Counted from the stretch's first letter, positions 25,141-34,342 are shown. The stretch is DNA of 49,335 nt from Microbacteriaceae bacterium X2B (GCA_005502445.1 SCPB01000015.1:1-49335), one strand, 5' to 3'. Made by a program: numbers and translations. Notes: a model not told the origin generated them from the letters alone.

Positions 25141-26505
25141 ATGCGACGCACGATCATGACGGCAGCGGGCTCGGCCCTTGCCGTCGGCTCGCTCCTCGCG
25201 ATCGCGGGGTGCGGCGCGGCCGGTCAGGAGCCCGAGGGGCAGTCGCTCACGGTCTCGTACATCCGAACCGACGCCTTCACGGCGCTCGACACGCTCTTCC
25301 AGGCCGTGAAGGCCGACTTCGAGACCGAGCACCCCGACGTGACCGTCGACCTTCAGCCCGTCTCGGCAGCCGACGAGGACTACAAGACGCGGCTGGCTCT
25401 CTCGCACCGCTCGGCCGAGACCGCTCCCGATGTCTTCTACCAGGACACCACGACGATCCGGGCCGACGCCGAGGCCGGCTACCTGCTGCCGCTCGACGAC
25501 TACGTCGCCGAGTGGGAGGACTGGAGCCAGTTCAGCGAAGCGGCCCAGGCGGCGGGTCTCGGCAACGACGGCAGCACCTACGCGATCTCGCTCGGCACCG
25601 ACACGCGCGCCCTCTGGTACAGCATCCCCGTGCTCGAGACGGCGGGCGTCACGACGCCCTGGCAGCCGGAGACCTGGCAGGACGTGCTCGACATGGCCGA
25701 AGCGGTGCAGGCCTCCGACCCCGAGGCGGTGCCGTTCATGCTCTATGCGGGCACGGGCACGGGCGAGGGCTCGAACATGCAGGGCTTCTACCAGCTGCTC
25801 TACGGCACCGAGCTCGGCGGCGACGCCCTCTACGACTCGGAGTCGGGCAGGTGGGTGGTGCGGTCGCAGGGCTTCATCGACGCGCTCGAGTTCGTCGACA
25901 CGGTGTACAGCGAGGGCTACTCGCTGCCCGCCGATCAGGCGCTCGACCCCAACGTGTGGCAGTCCGTCTTCGGCGAGCTCTTCCCCGAACGCCGGCTCGG
26001 CGCCACCATCGAAGGCTCATACACGCCGTCGTTCTGGGTCGAGGGCGGCTCGTTCGAGTGGCCCGAGTACGCCGACGAGATGGGGGCGGCCGCCTTCCCG
26101 ACCCAGAACGGCGACGGACCGGGCGTGAGCATGTCGGGCGGCTGGACCCTCGCGATCGGCGCGAAGACCGAGCTGCCCGATCTGGCCTTCGAGTTCGTGT
26201 CGATGGCGCTGAACTTCGAGAACTCCCTGTCGTACGTGAAGGAGAACTCGCAGATCGCCGTGCGGGCCGACGTCGCCGCCGACGAGAGCTACCTCGAGGC
26301 GAACCCCTTCGTCGGTGCGGTGACCGCGCTCGTCGAGTTCACGAACTTCCGCCCCGCCACCTCGGAGTACAACCAGATCTCGGCCGCCGTGCAGAACGCG
26401 ACCGAAGCCGTCATGACGGGGCAGGCGACGCCCGTCGAGGCGGCCGCCGCCTACGACCAGGAGGTGGAGGCGATCGTCGGCCCAGACGGCATCATCGAGA
26501 AGTGA
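25141..26505 (+). CDS. Sugar ABC transporter substrate-binding lipoprotein
   Basis: 454 aa family-1 extracellular solute-binding protein. The signal peptide ends in a lipobox, SLLAIAGC, with the lipidated Cys24. The mature protein has the expected two-domain fold, with VSYIRTDAFTALDTLFQAVK, DVFYQDTTTIRADAEAGYL and the inter-lobe strand SMSGGWTLAIGAK. GAGGAG precedes the ATG. It should capture an oligosaccharide outside the membrane and hand it to the two permeases downstream. The alpha-mannosidase of the same cluster suggests a mannose-containing ligand (inference). Confidence 0.93.
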   Translation: MRRTIMTAAGSALAVGSLLAIAGCGAAGQEPEGQSLTVSYIRTDAFTALDTLFQAVKADFETEHPDVTVDLQPVSAADEDYKTRLALSHRSAETAPDVFYQDTTTIRADAEAGYLLPLDDYVAEWEDWSQFSEAAQAAGLGNDGSTYAISLGTDTRALWYSIPVLETAGVTTPWQPETWQDVLDMAEAVQASDPEAVPFMLYAGTGTGEGSNMQGFYQLLYGTELGGDALYDSESGRWVVRSQGFIDALEFVDTVYSEGYSLPADQALDPNVWQSVFGELFPERRLGATIEGSYTPSFWVEGGSFEWPEYADEMGAAAFPTQNGDGPGVSMSGGWTLAIGAKTELPDLAFEFVSMALNFENSLSYVKENSQIAVRADVAADESYLEANPFVGAVTALVEFTNFRPATSEYNQISAAVQNATEAVMTGQATPVEAAAAYDQEVEAIVGPDGIIEK

Positions 26506-26557
26506 CCTCAGACCTCGACGCGGTTCCGCCCCACCGTCGTGACCGGGCAGTTGCACG

Positions 26558-27505
26558 GTGACGGCGACCACGTCGACGCCGCAGCGGTCGTCCGGTACCT
26601 TCGGCCGCCGCGGCACCCCGTTCGGGCGGCGGGCCTCCGGGCTCGTCGCCCGAACAGCACCGCTGATGCCCGCGCTGATCCTGCTCGGTCTCTTCCTCCT
26701 CGGCCCGATCGTGTGGTCGATCATCGGCTCGTTCACCGACGCGACGCTCACGGGCATCACGGCGACCTCGCCCGACTGGGTGGGGCTGGCCAACTACGAG
26801 CGCCTCCTCGCGGACCCCGACTTCCCGCTCTCCCTGTGGCTCACGATCGTATTCACGGTCCTCTCGGCGGTCGTCGGGCAGAACGTGCTCGGGTTCCTCA
26901 TCGCTTTCGCGATGACGCGAGCCGATCGGCGGGCGGCGACGCTCGCAGGCGGCGTCGTCATCGTCGCCTGGGTGCTGCCCGAGATCGTCGCTGCGTTCGT
27001 CGCCTACGCCTTCTTCTCGACCGACGGCACGCTCAACCAGCTCCTCGCGACCGTCGGGCTCGAGGGCGGCAACTGGTTGTACACGGCCCCCATGATGGCG
27101 ATCGTCCTCGCCAACGTGTGGCGCGGCACGGCCTTCTCGATGCTCGTCTATCGTGCGGCGCTCGGCGAGGTGCCGCCCGATCTGATCGAGGCCGCCGAGA
27201 TCGACGGTGCAACCGGGTGGCAGCGGCTCACGCTCGTCACGATCCCCCTGCTGCGGGGCACCATCGGCACGACGCTCATGCTCGTCACGCTGCAGACCCT
27301 CTCGGTGTTCACGCTCATCTACGTGATGACGGCGGGCGGCCCGGGCAATGCGAGCGCGACGCTGCCGGTGTACGCCTACCAGGAGGCGTTCCGGTTCGGG
27401 AGCATCGCCTTCGGCACCGCGATCGCGACCGTCATGCTCGTGATCGGCGCCGTGTTCTCGGTGCTGTACATCCGCATCCTCAGCCGGGCGGAGGCCGACC
27501 GGTGA
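26558..27505 (+). CDS. Sugar ABC transporter permease (MalF-type)
   Basis: 315 aa with six main transmembrane helices after a basic, Thr/Arg-rich N-terminus. The cytoplasmic EAA loop EAAEIDGATGWQRLTLVTIP, which contacts the ATPase, is clear at about 210-230. The start is GTG 26558, 52 nt after the binding-protein gene. The stop overlaps the next permease's start (GTGA). Confidence 0.93.
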   Translation: MTATTSTPQRSSGTFGRRGTPFGRRASGLVARTAPLMPALILLGLFLLGPIVWSIIGSFTDATLTGITATSPDWVGLANYERLLADPDFPLSLWLTIVFTVLSAVVGQNVLGFLIAFAMTRADRRAATLAGGVVIVAWVLPEIVAAFVAYAFFSTDGTLNQLLATVGLEGGNWLYTAPMMAIVLANVWRGTAFSMLVYRAALGEVPPDLIEAAEIDGATGWQRLTLVTIPLLRGTIGTTLMLVTLQTLSVFTLIYVMTAGGPGNASATLPVYAYQEAFRFGSIAFGTAIATVMLVIGAVFSVLYIRILSRAEADR

Positions 27506-28413
27506 CGGCCGTCGCACGACCGACCGAGCCCGCCGCCCGCCGCACGACCGACCGCGCCCGCCGCTCGCCGGCGCGCCCGTCGGTCGCCTCGCCGCGCGGC
27601 GCCGTCTCGCGCCGCCTCGCGACCGCGGCCCTCGTCGTCGTCGGTCTCGCCTTCCTGCTGCCGCTCGCCTGGCTGCTGCTCGCGGCCTTCGACGGCGAGG
27701 CGAGCTACCAGACGCGGCTCCCCGCGCGGCTGACGCTCGACAACTTCACCGCCGTGCTCACCCCGCAGACGACCTTTCAGCCGCTCGCCAACAGCCTGCT
27801 GCTCTCGACGGCGACGGCCGCGATCACGGTCGCCGCGGCCCTGCTCGCCGCGTATCCGCTGTCGCGCTATCGCTCGCGCTTCCACCGCGGCGTCATGTAC
27901 GGGGTGCTGTTCGGAACCTGCCTGCCGATCACGGCGATCATGGTGCCCGTCTACGGTCTTTTCGTCGCGCTCGGCCTGCTCGACTCGATGCCCGGCACGA
28001 TCCTCTTCCTCGCCGCCTCGTCGCTGCCGATGGCCGTGTTCATGACCAAGGGCTTCATGGATTCCGTGCCCCTCAGCCTCGAGGAGGCCGCCTGGATCGA
28101 CGGCGCCTCGGCGATGCGCGCGCTGCGCAGCGTCGTCGTGCCCCTCATGCGCCCGGGCATCGCCGTGGTGTTCGTCTTCGTGTTCCTGCAGGCCTGGGGC
28201 AACTTCTTCGCGCCCTTCGTGCTGCTGCTCTCGCCGAGCAAGCAGCCCGCGGCGACGAGCATCTACACCTTCTTCGGCCAGTACGGGTCGATCGCCTATG
28301 GCCAGCTCGCGGCGTTCTCGCTGCTCTACTCGATCCCCGTCGTCATGCTCTACATCGTCGCCTCGAGGCTGATCGGCGGGTCGTTCGCGCTCGCCGGCTC
28401 GGTCAAGGGCTGA
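27502..28413 (+). CDS. Sugar ABC transporter permease (MalG-type)
   Basis: 303 aa. A long basic N-terminus of about 35 residues is followed by six transmembrane helices. The EAA loop EEAAWIDGASAMRALRSVVV is intact. MalG-type markers include NSLLLSTATAAITV and LAAYPLSRYRSRF. The GTG at 27502 overlaps the upstream stop by 4 nt, so the two permeases are translationally coupled. No nucleotide-binding subunit is encoded in the cluster, so a multi-task MsiK/UgpC-like ATPase elsewhere is presumed. Confidence 0.93.
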   Translation: MTAVARPTEPAARRTTDRARRSPARPSVASPRGAVSRRLATAALVVVGLAFLLPLAWLLLAAFDGEASYQTRLPARLTLDNFTAVLTPQTTFQPLANSLLLSTATAAITVAAALLAAYPLSRYRSRFHRGVMYGVLFGTCLPITAIMVPVYGLFVALGLLDSMPGTILFLAASSLPMAVFMTKGFMDSVPLSLEEAAWIDGASAMRALRSVVVPLMRPGIAVVFVFVFLQAWGNFFAPFVLLLSPSKQPAATSIYTFFGQYGSIAYGQLAAFSLLYSIPVVMLYIVASRLIGGSFALAGSVKG

Positions 28414-28437
28414 ACGCCGATCTCGGAAGGACCCCTC

Positions 28438-31400
28438 GTGCACGACCATCGCCGCACCACGGAATCGCGCATCGAGCGCTTCCTGCGCGACGTCCTGGGG
28501 CCGCAGCGCATCGTCGCACGAGCGCCGCTCGCCGTCGGGTCGACGGCGCTCGGCGGCGAGCCGATCCCGTTCGCCCAGGCCGTGCAGCGCCGATTCGACC
28601 CCTTCGAGGTCGGCTCGGCCTGGGGGCGGGCGTGGGATACCGTGTGGTTCCGCCTCACGGGCGAGGCGCCGGCCGAGTGGGTGATCGAGGGCGCCGGTCG
28701 CGAGCTCGAGCTCGAGGTCGATCTCGGCTATTCCGATCGGCTGCCCGGGTTCCAGGCCGAGGGGATCGTCTACGACGCACGAGGGCGGATCCTCAAGGGG
28801 CTCGAGCCGCTCAATCGCTTCGTCCCGCTCGATCTCGACCGCACCGAGGGCGGCACCATCGAGCTCTACGTCGAAGCGGCCGCGAACCCGAACATCGCCG
28901 ACGACTTCTCCTTCCGCGCCACGCCGCTCGGTCACCGTACGACGGCCGGGGACGCGCCGCTCTACACGCTGCGCGCCGTCGACCTCGTGCTGCGCGACGT
29001 CGAGTCGACCGAGCTCTGGTACGACGCCACCACGCTGTGGGATCTGGCGCGCGAGCTGCCCGAGGAGCTGCCCCGGCGGCACCGCATCGTCGACGCGCTC
29101 GCGCGCATGATCGATCTCGTCGACCCGGGCGATGTCGCCGGCAGTGCGAGCGCTGCGCGCGAGCTGCTCGCCGTCGAGCTCGAGCGCCCCGCATACGACA
29201 GCGCGCACCGCGTGCTCGCGGTCGGCCACGCGCACATCGATTCGGCCTGGCTGTGGCCGACGCGCGAGACGGTGCGCAAGTTCGCGCGCACGGTCTCGAA
29301 CGTGCTCGACCTGCTCGACCGCGACGACGAGTTCACCTTCGTCGCCTCCTCGGCCCAGCAGTATGCGTGGATCCAGCAGCACTACCCGGAGCTGTTCGAG
29401 CGCGTGCGCGCGGCGGTCGTCGCAGGGCGCTTCGTGCCCGTCGGCGGCATGTGGGTCGAGTCCGACGCGACCATGATCGGCGGCGAGTCGATCGTGCGGC
29501 AGTTCCTGCTCGGCACGCGGTACTTCCGCGACGCCTTCGGCGTCGAGAGCGAGGTCGTCTGGCTGCCCGACTCGTTCGGGTTCTCGGCTGCCCTGCCGCA
29601 GATCTTCCGCGGCGTCGGCGCGACCGGATTCGTGACGCAGAAGATCTCGTGGAACGACACCAATCGGATGCCGCACCACACCTTCGCCTGGGAGGGCATC
29701 GACGGCTCGCGGATCCTCACGCACTTCCCGCCGGTCGACAGCTACATGAGCGACCTCGGCGCCGCCGACCTCGCCACGGCCGAGCGCCAGTATGCCGAGA
29801 AGGCGGTGGCATCCAGCTCGATCGTGCCCTTCGGCTGGGGCGACGGCGGAGGAGGGCCGACGCGCGAGATGGTCGCGACGGGGCGCCGCAAGCGCGACCT
29901 CGAGGGCTCGCCGCGCGTCGAGTTCTCGACGCCGCAGGCGTTCTTCGACTCCGCTCGCGCCGAACTGCCCCACCCGCCGGTGTGGTCGGGGGAGCTCTAC
30001 CTCGAGCTGCACCGCGGCGTGTTCACCTCGCAGGCGCGGACCAAACAGGGCAACCGGCGCAGCGAGGGCCTGCTGCACGAGGCTGAGCTGTGGGCGGCGA
30101 CGGCGGCCGTGCGCGGCCTGCTCGACTATCCCGCCGACGAGGTCGACGAGGCGTGGCGCACCGTGCTGCTGCAGCAGTTCCACGACATCCTGCCGGGCAC
30201 CTCGATCGCCTGGGTGCACGAGGAGGCCGAGGAACGGTACGCGGCGGTGCGCACGGTGCTCGAGGCGATCATCGACCGCTCGCTCGCCGCGCTCGCCGGA
30301 GCGGGCGACCTGCCGCTCGTGGCCTCGGCCTCGCCGCGGGGCGGCTCCGCCCTCGCGATCGCGGCGGCCGAGCAGCCCGCCGACCGAGGCGCGACCCGGC
30401 GGGACGACGGCACGATCGCGCTCGAGAGCGCGCGTCTGCGCGTCGCGATCGACACGGGCGGCCGCATCCTCTCGTTCGTCGACCGCGACAGCGGGCGCGA
30501 GCTGATCGTGCCCGGCGAGCCGGCCAATCGCTTCCAGCTCTTCCGCGACCGCCCCGCGCAGTGGGATGCGTGGGACATCGACGAGCACTACCGCCGCACC
30601 GGGCTCGAGCTCGACGAGGTCGAGAGCGTCGAGCTCGATGGCGACGTCGTGGTCGTGCGGCTTCGCTTCGGCGAGTCGTCGATCGAGCAGCGGCTCGCGC
30701 TCTCGCCCGATGGCGCCGCGCTCGACCTCGACGTGCACGTCGACTGGCGCGAAGACCGCCAGCTGCTCAAGCTCGCCCTGCCCGTCGCGGTGCTCGCCGA
30801 CCGCGCGGCCTCCGAGACGCAGTTCGGCCACGTGCAGCGACCCACCCACGCCAACACCTCGTGGGACGCCGCGCGGTTCGAGACCGTCGCGCACCGCTGG
30901 GTGCACGTCGAGGAGCCGGGGCAGGGCTTCGTCGTCGCGAACGCGAGCGCCTACGGCTGGGACATCCAGCGGCTCGAGGTCGGCGGTCGCGGGGTCGGCA
31001 CGATGCTGCGGGCCTCCCTGCTGCGCGCCACGACCTTCCCCGACCCCGGGGCCGACCGCGGCGAGCACGATTTCGCGCTCTCGCTCCGGCCGACGCGCGG
31101 CGTCGTCGACGCCGTCGACGAGGGCTACCGGCGCAGCCACCCGCCGCGCACGCTCACGGGCGCGCACACCGTCGCCGCCCTCGTCTCGCTCGCCTCGGTC
31201 GAGGGAGGCGCGGCGATCGTCGAGACCGTCAAGCTCGCCGACGACCGCTCGGGCGACCTCGTCGTCCGGCTCTACGAGGCCGTCGGCGCACGCACCCGCG
31301 TCGAGCTCGCGATCGATGCCGAGTGGTGCGGGGCGCGCTGCGTCGACCTCCTCGAGCGCGATCGCGGCGAGCGCCGGGATGGCTTCTCGCCGGGCGAGAC

Positions 31401-31464
31401 GCTGCGCCTCGAGCTGCGCCCCTTCGAGATCGTGACCCTGCGCGTCGAGCTCGACGCGACCTGA
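28438..31464 (+). CDS. Alpha-mannosidase, glycoside hydrolase family 38
   Basis: 1008 aa, full length. Retaining zinc-dependent alpha-mannosidase; it has no signal peptide, so it should act on imported mannosides in the cytoplasm. Metal-binding HAHIDSAWLWP is near residue 264 and the nucleophile Asp lies in LPDSFGFSAALPQ near residue 377. Further zinc-site blocks are RTKQGNRRSEG and QQFHDILPGTSI. A C-terminal beta-sandwich follows, with FGHVQRPTHANTSWD and SLRPTRGVVD. The GTG start at 28438 has GGAAGGA upstream and lies 24 nt after the permease gene, in the same operon. Confidence 0.95.
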   Translation: MHDHRRTTESRIERFLRDVLGPQRIVARAPLAVGSTALGGEPIPFAQAVQRRFDPFEVGSAWGRAWDTVWFRLTGEAPAEWVIEGAGRELELEVDLGYSDRLPGFQAEGIVYDARGRILKGLEPLNRFVPLDLDRTEGGTIELYVEAAANPNIADDFSFRATPLGHRTTAGDAPLYTLRAVDLVLRDVESTELWYDATTLWDLARELPEELPRRHRIVDALARMIDLVDPGDVAGSASAARELLAVELERPAYDSAHRVLAVGHAHIDSAWLWPTRETVRKFARTVSNVLDLLDRDDEFTFVASSAQQYAWIQQHYPELFERVRAAVVAGRFVPVGGMWVESDATMIGGESIVRQFLLGTRYFRDAFGVESEVVWLPDSFGFSAALPQIFRGVGATGFVTQKISWNDTNRMPHHTFAWEGIDGSRILTHFPPVDSYMSDLGAADLATAERQYAEKAVASSSIVPFGWGDGGGGPTREMVATGRRKRDLEGSPRVEFSTPQAFFDSARAELPHPPVWSGELYLELHRGVFTSQARTKQGNRRSEGLLHEAELWAATAAVRGLLDYPADEVDEAWRTVLLQQFHDILPGTSIAWVHEEAEERYAAVRTVLEAIIDRSLAALAGAGDLPLVASASPRGGSALAIAAAEQPADRGATRRDDGTIALESARLRVAIDTGGRILSFVDRDSGRELIVPGEPANRFQLFRDRPAQWDAWDIDEHYRRTGLELDEVESVELDGDVVVVRLRFGESSIEQRLALSPDGAALDLDVHVDWREDRQLLKLALPVAVLADRAASETQFGHVQRPTHANTSWDAARFETVAHRWVHVEEPGQGFVVANASAYGWDIQRLEVGGRGVGTMLRASLLRATTFPDPGADRGEHDFALSLRPTRGVVDAVDEGYRRSHPPRTLTGAHTVAALVSLASVEGGAAIVETVKLADDRSGDLVVRLYEAVGARTRVELAIDAEWCGARCVDLLERDRGERRDGFSPGETLRLELRPFEIVTLRVELDAT

Positions 31465-31480
31465 GCTCCGCGGCGCTCGG

Positions 31481-31486
31481 TAGGGT
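31481..31486 (+). promoter_or_regulatory. -10 box of the SdhL-like gene (leaderless)
   Basis: TAGGGT lies 6 nt before the ATG at 31493, so this gene can be expressed separately from the upstream sugar operon. Confidence 0.5.
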
Positions 31487-31492
31487 CGACGA

Positions 31493-32311
31493 ATGCCCAT
31501 CCTCCACAAGGACATGCAGGTCTGCATCTCGCTCTCGGGCCGCCCGAGCAACCTCGGAACGCGATTCCACAACTACCTCTACGACGAGCTCGGCCTGCCC
31601 TTCCTCTACAAGGCCTTCACGACCGACGACCTCGAGGGCGCCGTGCGCGGCATCCGTGCCCTCGGCCTCCGCGGCTGCTCGGTGTCGATGCCGTTCAAAG
31701 AGGCGATCATCCCGCTCGTCGATCACCTCGAGCCGTCGGCCGCCGCGATCGCCTCGGTGAACACGGTCGTCAACGACGATGGGGTGCTGACGGCCGCGAA
31801 CACCGATTACGACGCGGTGGCGGCGCTCCTGCGCTCCCATGAGGTGGATGCCCGTGCTCGCGTTCTCGTACGCGGTTCCGGGGGCATGGCCAAGGCCGTC
31901 GTCGCCGCCTTCCGCGGTGCCGGCTTCGACGAGGTGACGGTGCTCGCCCGCAACGCCCGCGCCGGCGCCGAGCTCGCCGCGACGTACGGCTATGCGCACC
32001 TCCTCGATGCGCCGCACGTCGGCGCCGACGTGCTCGTGAACGTCACCCCGCTCGGCATGCACGGTGCCGACTCCGAAGCGCTCGCGTTCGACGAGCGGCT
32101 CATCGAGGCGGCGAGCACGGTGTTCGACGTCGTGGCCGTCCCCGCCGAGACGCCGCTGATCCGGGCGGCGCGAGATCGGGGCATCCCTGTGATCACGGGG
32201 GCCGAGGTCATCGCGCTGCAGGCGGCCCTGCAGTTCGAGCGCTACACGGGCGTGCGCCTCACCGACGACCAGGTGCGCCGCGCCGCGGAGTTCTCGCGGG
32301 TCGAGGCCTGA
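31493..32311 (+). CDS. Shikimate 5-dehydrogenase-like protein (SdhL/HI0607 type)
   Basis: 272 aa. The N-terminal ILHKDMQVCISLSGRPSNLG, then YLYDELGLPFLYKAFTT and GCSVSMPFKEAI, match the HI0607 (SdhL) subgroup. The nucleotide-binding domain has VLVRGSGGMAKAVVAAF and NVTPLGMHG. SdhL enzymes bind NADP and act only poorly on shikimate; their real substrate is unknown. It is 28 nt downstream of the mannosidase gene but has its own leaderless promoter, so membership of the operon is uncertain. Confidence 0.88.
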   Translation: MPILHKDMQVCISLSGRPSNLGTRFHNYLYDELGLPFLYKAFTTDDLEGAVRGIRALGLRGCSVSMPFKEAIIPLVDHLEPSAAAIASVNTVVNDDGVLTAANTDYDAVAALLRSHEVDARARVLVRGSGGMAKAVVAAFRGAGFDEVTVLARNARAGAELAATYGYAHLLDAPHVGADVLVNVTPLGMHGADSEALAFDERLIEAASTVFDVVAVPAETPLIRAARDRGIPVITGAEVIALQAALQFERYTGVRLTDDQVRRAAEFSRVEA

Positions 32312-32445
32312 ACTCCTCCGCGCCGAGGCCAGAGCGCGCGTGCGCCGAGGGCTGAGCGGGCGATCGACCTGTGGCGTGACGCGCGGTGACGCGGCGCGGC
32401 CCGCCCCCTCGCGCGCTGTCGGGGCTTCGACATAGTCTCGATTCC

Positions 32446-33039
32446 GTGCTTCTCGAGACCCGCGTCCTGCAAGACTCCGACCCCGACCTCGCCGGGCTGC
32501 TCGCCGAGGGCTTCGAGGTGGTCGGCGAGTCGTGGGGGGCGGTGCTGACCGTCGACCGGGGGTCGGGGTCGGCCGAGCTGCCCGCGCGGCTGCGCCGGTT
32601 CGTCGACGATGCGCGTTCTCGCGGCGTCGAGGTGCGCGAGCTCGACGAGAGCGACGCCGCGGCGATCGTCGCCCTCGAGCTCGCGAGCGAGAGCGACTTC
32701 CCGTACACCCCGGCGATGGCGCATCGGGCGACGACGGCCGACGAGGTGCGCGAGTGGCCGGCGCGCGGCAGGCGGGCGTTCGGCGCGATCGCGAGCGGCG
32801 AGCTCGTCGCGCTGTGCGTCGGCCGGGGCGGCGACAACGACTTCGTCACCGTCGCCCGGCCGCACCGCCGGGCGGGCATCGGCACGGCCGTCGTCGCGGC
32901 ATGGATGCTCGCGGCGATCGAGGCGGGGGAGAGTGCGTTCACGGCCGGGGGCGCTGCGCAGAATGCTGGCAGCCTCGGCATGATCAGAGCCATCGGTTTC
33001 ACGGTCGACGAGCGCTGGCTCAGTCTGCAGCGCCGCTGA
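32446..33039 (+). CDS. GNAT-family N-acetyltransferase
   Basis: 197 aa. The acetyl-CoA-binding motif A is seen in DFVTVARPHRRAGIGTAVVAAW (R/Q-x-x-G-x-G/A pattern as RRAGIGTA), followed by the C-terminal AQNAGSLGMIRAIGF and VDERWLSLQR. The N-terminal 70 residues are less conserved and may bind the acceptor, which is unknown. GTG 32446 is chosen because TAGTCT (32433-32438) lies 7 nt upstream; the frame stays open to 32386 but that would begin before the promoter. Confidence 0.85.
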   Translation: MLLETRVLQDSDPDLAGLLAEGFEVVGESWGAVLTVDRGSGSAELPARLRRFVDDARSRGVEVRELDESDAAAIVALELASESDFPYTPAMAHRATTADEVREWPARGRRAFGAIASGELVALCVGRGGDNDFVTVARPHRRAGIGTAVVAAWMLAAIEAGESAFTAGGAAQNAGSLGMIRAIGFTVDERWLSLQRR

Positions 33040-33236
33040 CCGGCGTGCGCGAGCCGACGACGGCGCTCGCGCGGAGCATCCGCCCTGTCGTTCCGAATCC
33101 ATGTCAGCAAAGCCGCTCGCCGTCAACCCCCTAGGCCACCGCTGCGCGACGCGGATAGCGTCAGCCCATACGACAGGCCGTCGGGGGTCACCGGCACGGG
33201 TCGGGGCACGATCCGCGGCCGGAAGGAGGCACCACC

Positions 33237-33380
33237 GTGGCAACTCTTCTCTGGATCATCGCGGCCATCCTCGTCATCGCCGGCATCGTCACGCTCGTCC
33301 GCGGCCAGGTGCTGTGGGGCATCGTGCTGATCGTCGTCGGCCTGCTCGTCGGCCCCGGCGGCGTGAGCATCTTCACCTGA
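33237..33380 (+). CDS. GPGG-motif small membrane protein
   Basis: 47 aa. Two hydrophobic helices (TLLWIIAAILVIAGIVTLV and WGIVLIVVGLLV) flank a short RGQ turn, and the C-terminus is GPGGVSIFT. This is the layout of the small actinobacterial GPGG-motif membrane proteins, whose function is unknown to me. GTG 33237 has a strong AAGGAGG at 33223-33229, 7 nt upstream. A TAGCGT -10 box at 33156-33161 gives a leader of about 65 nt. Confidence 0.8.
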   Translation: MATLLWIIAAILVIAGIVTLVRGQVLWGIVLIVVGLLVGPGGVSIFT

Positions 33381-33409
33381 TCCCCCGGCGACGACGCACG
33401 TCGCGCTCA

Positions 33410-33449
33410 ACGAGGTGGGGCGACCGCGCAGGCGGTTGCGCCACCTCGT
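33410..33449. terminator. Strong bidirectional terminator-like hairpin
   Basis: ACGAGGTGG (33410-33418) pairs with CCACCTCGT (33441-33449). After one mismatch eight more pairs, including one G-U, close on a 4-nt loop at 33428-33431. It sits between the GPGG gene and the convergent DUF2892 gene. Confidence 0.7.
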
Positions 33450-33465
33450 CGCGGTTCCGGGGCGG

Positions 33466-33714
33466 TCAGTTCACGCGTCCGACGGCGTCCGTCCGCTCGA
33501 AGGAGAGCAGGAGCTCGCGCCCTCGAACCGGTCGGCGCAACGCGATCGCGATCGGGCACAGATCCGCGGCGCCGCCGACGAGCATGAGAACGCCGGGGAC
33601 GAGCAGCAGCAGCCACCACCCGCCCGCGAGCACCGCGGTCGCGAGGACGGCAATGCCGCCGAGCGCGCGCGCCCATCGGCCCGCGGGGGAGTTGATGAAG
33701 CGAAGGAACGCCAT
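33466..33714 (-). CDS. DUF2892-like small membrane protein
   Basis: 82 aa with two transmembrane helices (ALGGIAVLATAVLAGGWW and LLLLVPGVLMLVGGAADLC). The opening RFINSPAGRWAR...GG and the Cys after the second helix (ADLCPIAIALRRP) match the DUF2892 membrane domain often fused to or beside rhodaneses. ATG 33714 lies 2 nt after the stop of the DUF4395 gene, so it is co-transcribed. A role in sulfane-sulfur or thiol handling is suggested by family company and by the operator upstream (inference). Confidence 0.75.
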   Translation of the reverse strand: MAFLRFINSPAGRWARALGGIAVLATAVLAGGWWLLLLVPGVLMLVGGAADLCPIAIALRRPVRGRELLLSFERTDAVGRVN

Positions 33715-33716
33715 GA

Positions 33717-34334
33717 TCAGGACCTTTCTGTCGTAATCGGAGTGAGGATGCCTGCCGCAGCCGGGTCGACGCGGTGGCGGTCGCCCCGTGCCGGCGGCGT
33801 GTAGCGGCAGCTGTCGCCGCCGCACAGTTCGGGTTTGTCCTTCAGCACTCGGCGAGCGATGGAGCACCCGATGCAGAGCCCGAACGCCGTCTCGGCGAAC
33901 AGGAGCGTCATGCACAGGGCGCAGATCACGAGCGTGATCGCCGCCGGCAGACCCAGCAGACCGAGCGAGAGGCACGAGACGAGCGCCATTCCGAGCCCGA
34001 GCGCCCACGCGAACTGCTTCGATCGCGCATCGACCCATTCGGGCCGCTGTCGTCGCGTGACGAGCGCGCCGAGGGCGAGCACCGGCGCGAAGCGGGAGGA
34101 GACGAACAGTCGGATGTTCATCTCGAGCAGGAAGGCCGCGCCGAAGGCGCGAAGGGGCGTGAGGTCGCCGCTCGAGAGGGCGTAGAGCCATGCGACGAAG
34201 CCGAACAGGAACAGCAGCCCCGCGGAGGCGCGCGCCGCGCGCTCGTTGACCACGGCGCGCTCGATGCCCTCGACGATCTCGCCGACGATCGGGGTCTCGG
34301 CGCGGTCGGTTGGCCGGGTCGGGGCGGGCGTCAC
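33717..34334 (-). CDS. DUF4395 family membrane protein
   Basis: 205 aa. Hydrophobic helices occur at about 38-55, 62-80, 108-125 and 130-150. The family block LLFAETAFGLCIGCSIARRVL has a membrane-adjacent CIGC pair, and a second cysteine pair appears in PELCGGDSC. DUF4395 proteins commonly accompany rhodanese, thioredoxin or persulfide-response genes. The GTG at 34334 lies 6 nt after a TATTTT -10 box that is covered by a CsoR/CstR-like palindrome. It is the first gene of a two-gene operon with the DUF2892 protein. Confidence 0.8.
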   Translation of the reverse strand: MTPAPTRPTDRAETPIVGEIVEGIERAVVNERAARASAGLLFLFGFVAWLYALSSGDLTPLRAFGAAFLLEMNIRLFVSSRFAPVLALGALVTRRQRPEWVDARSKQFAWALGLGMALVSCLSLGLLGLPAAITLVICALCMTLLFAETAFGLCIGCSIARRVLKDKPELCGGDSCRYTPPARGDRHRVDPAAAGILTPITTERS

Positions 34335-34342
34335 TGCCCAAA

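Noticed and set aside
27376-31572. A 1398-codon open frame antisense to the transporter and GH38 genes
   Set aside because: It is Arg/Asp/His-rich, lacks any recognisable domain and mirrors the coding strand; GC-rich third positions keep antisense frames open. Similar long frames antisense to the helicase-nucleases were rejected for the same reason.
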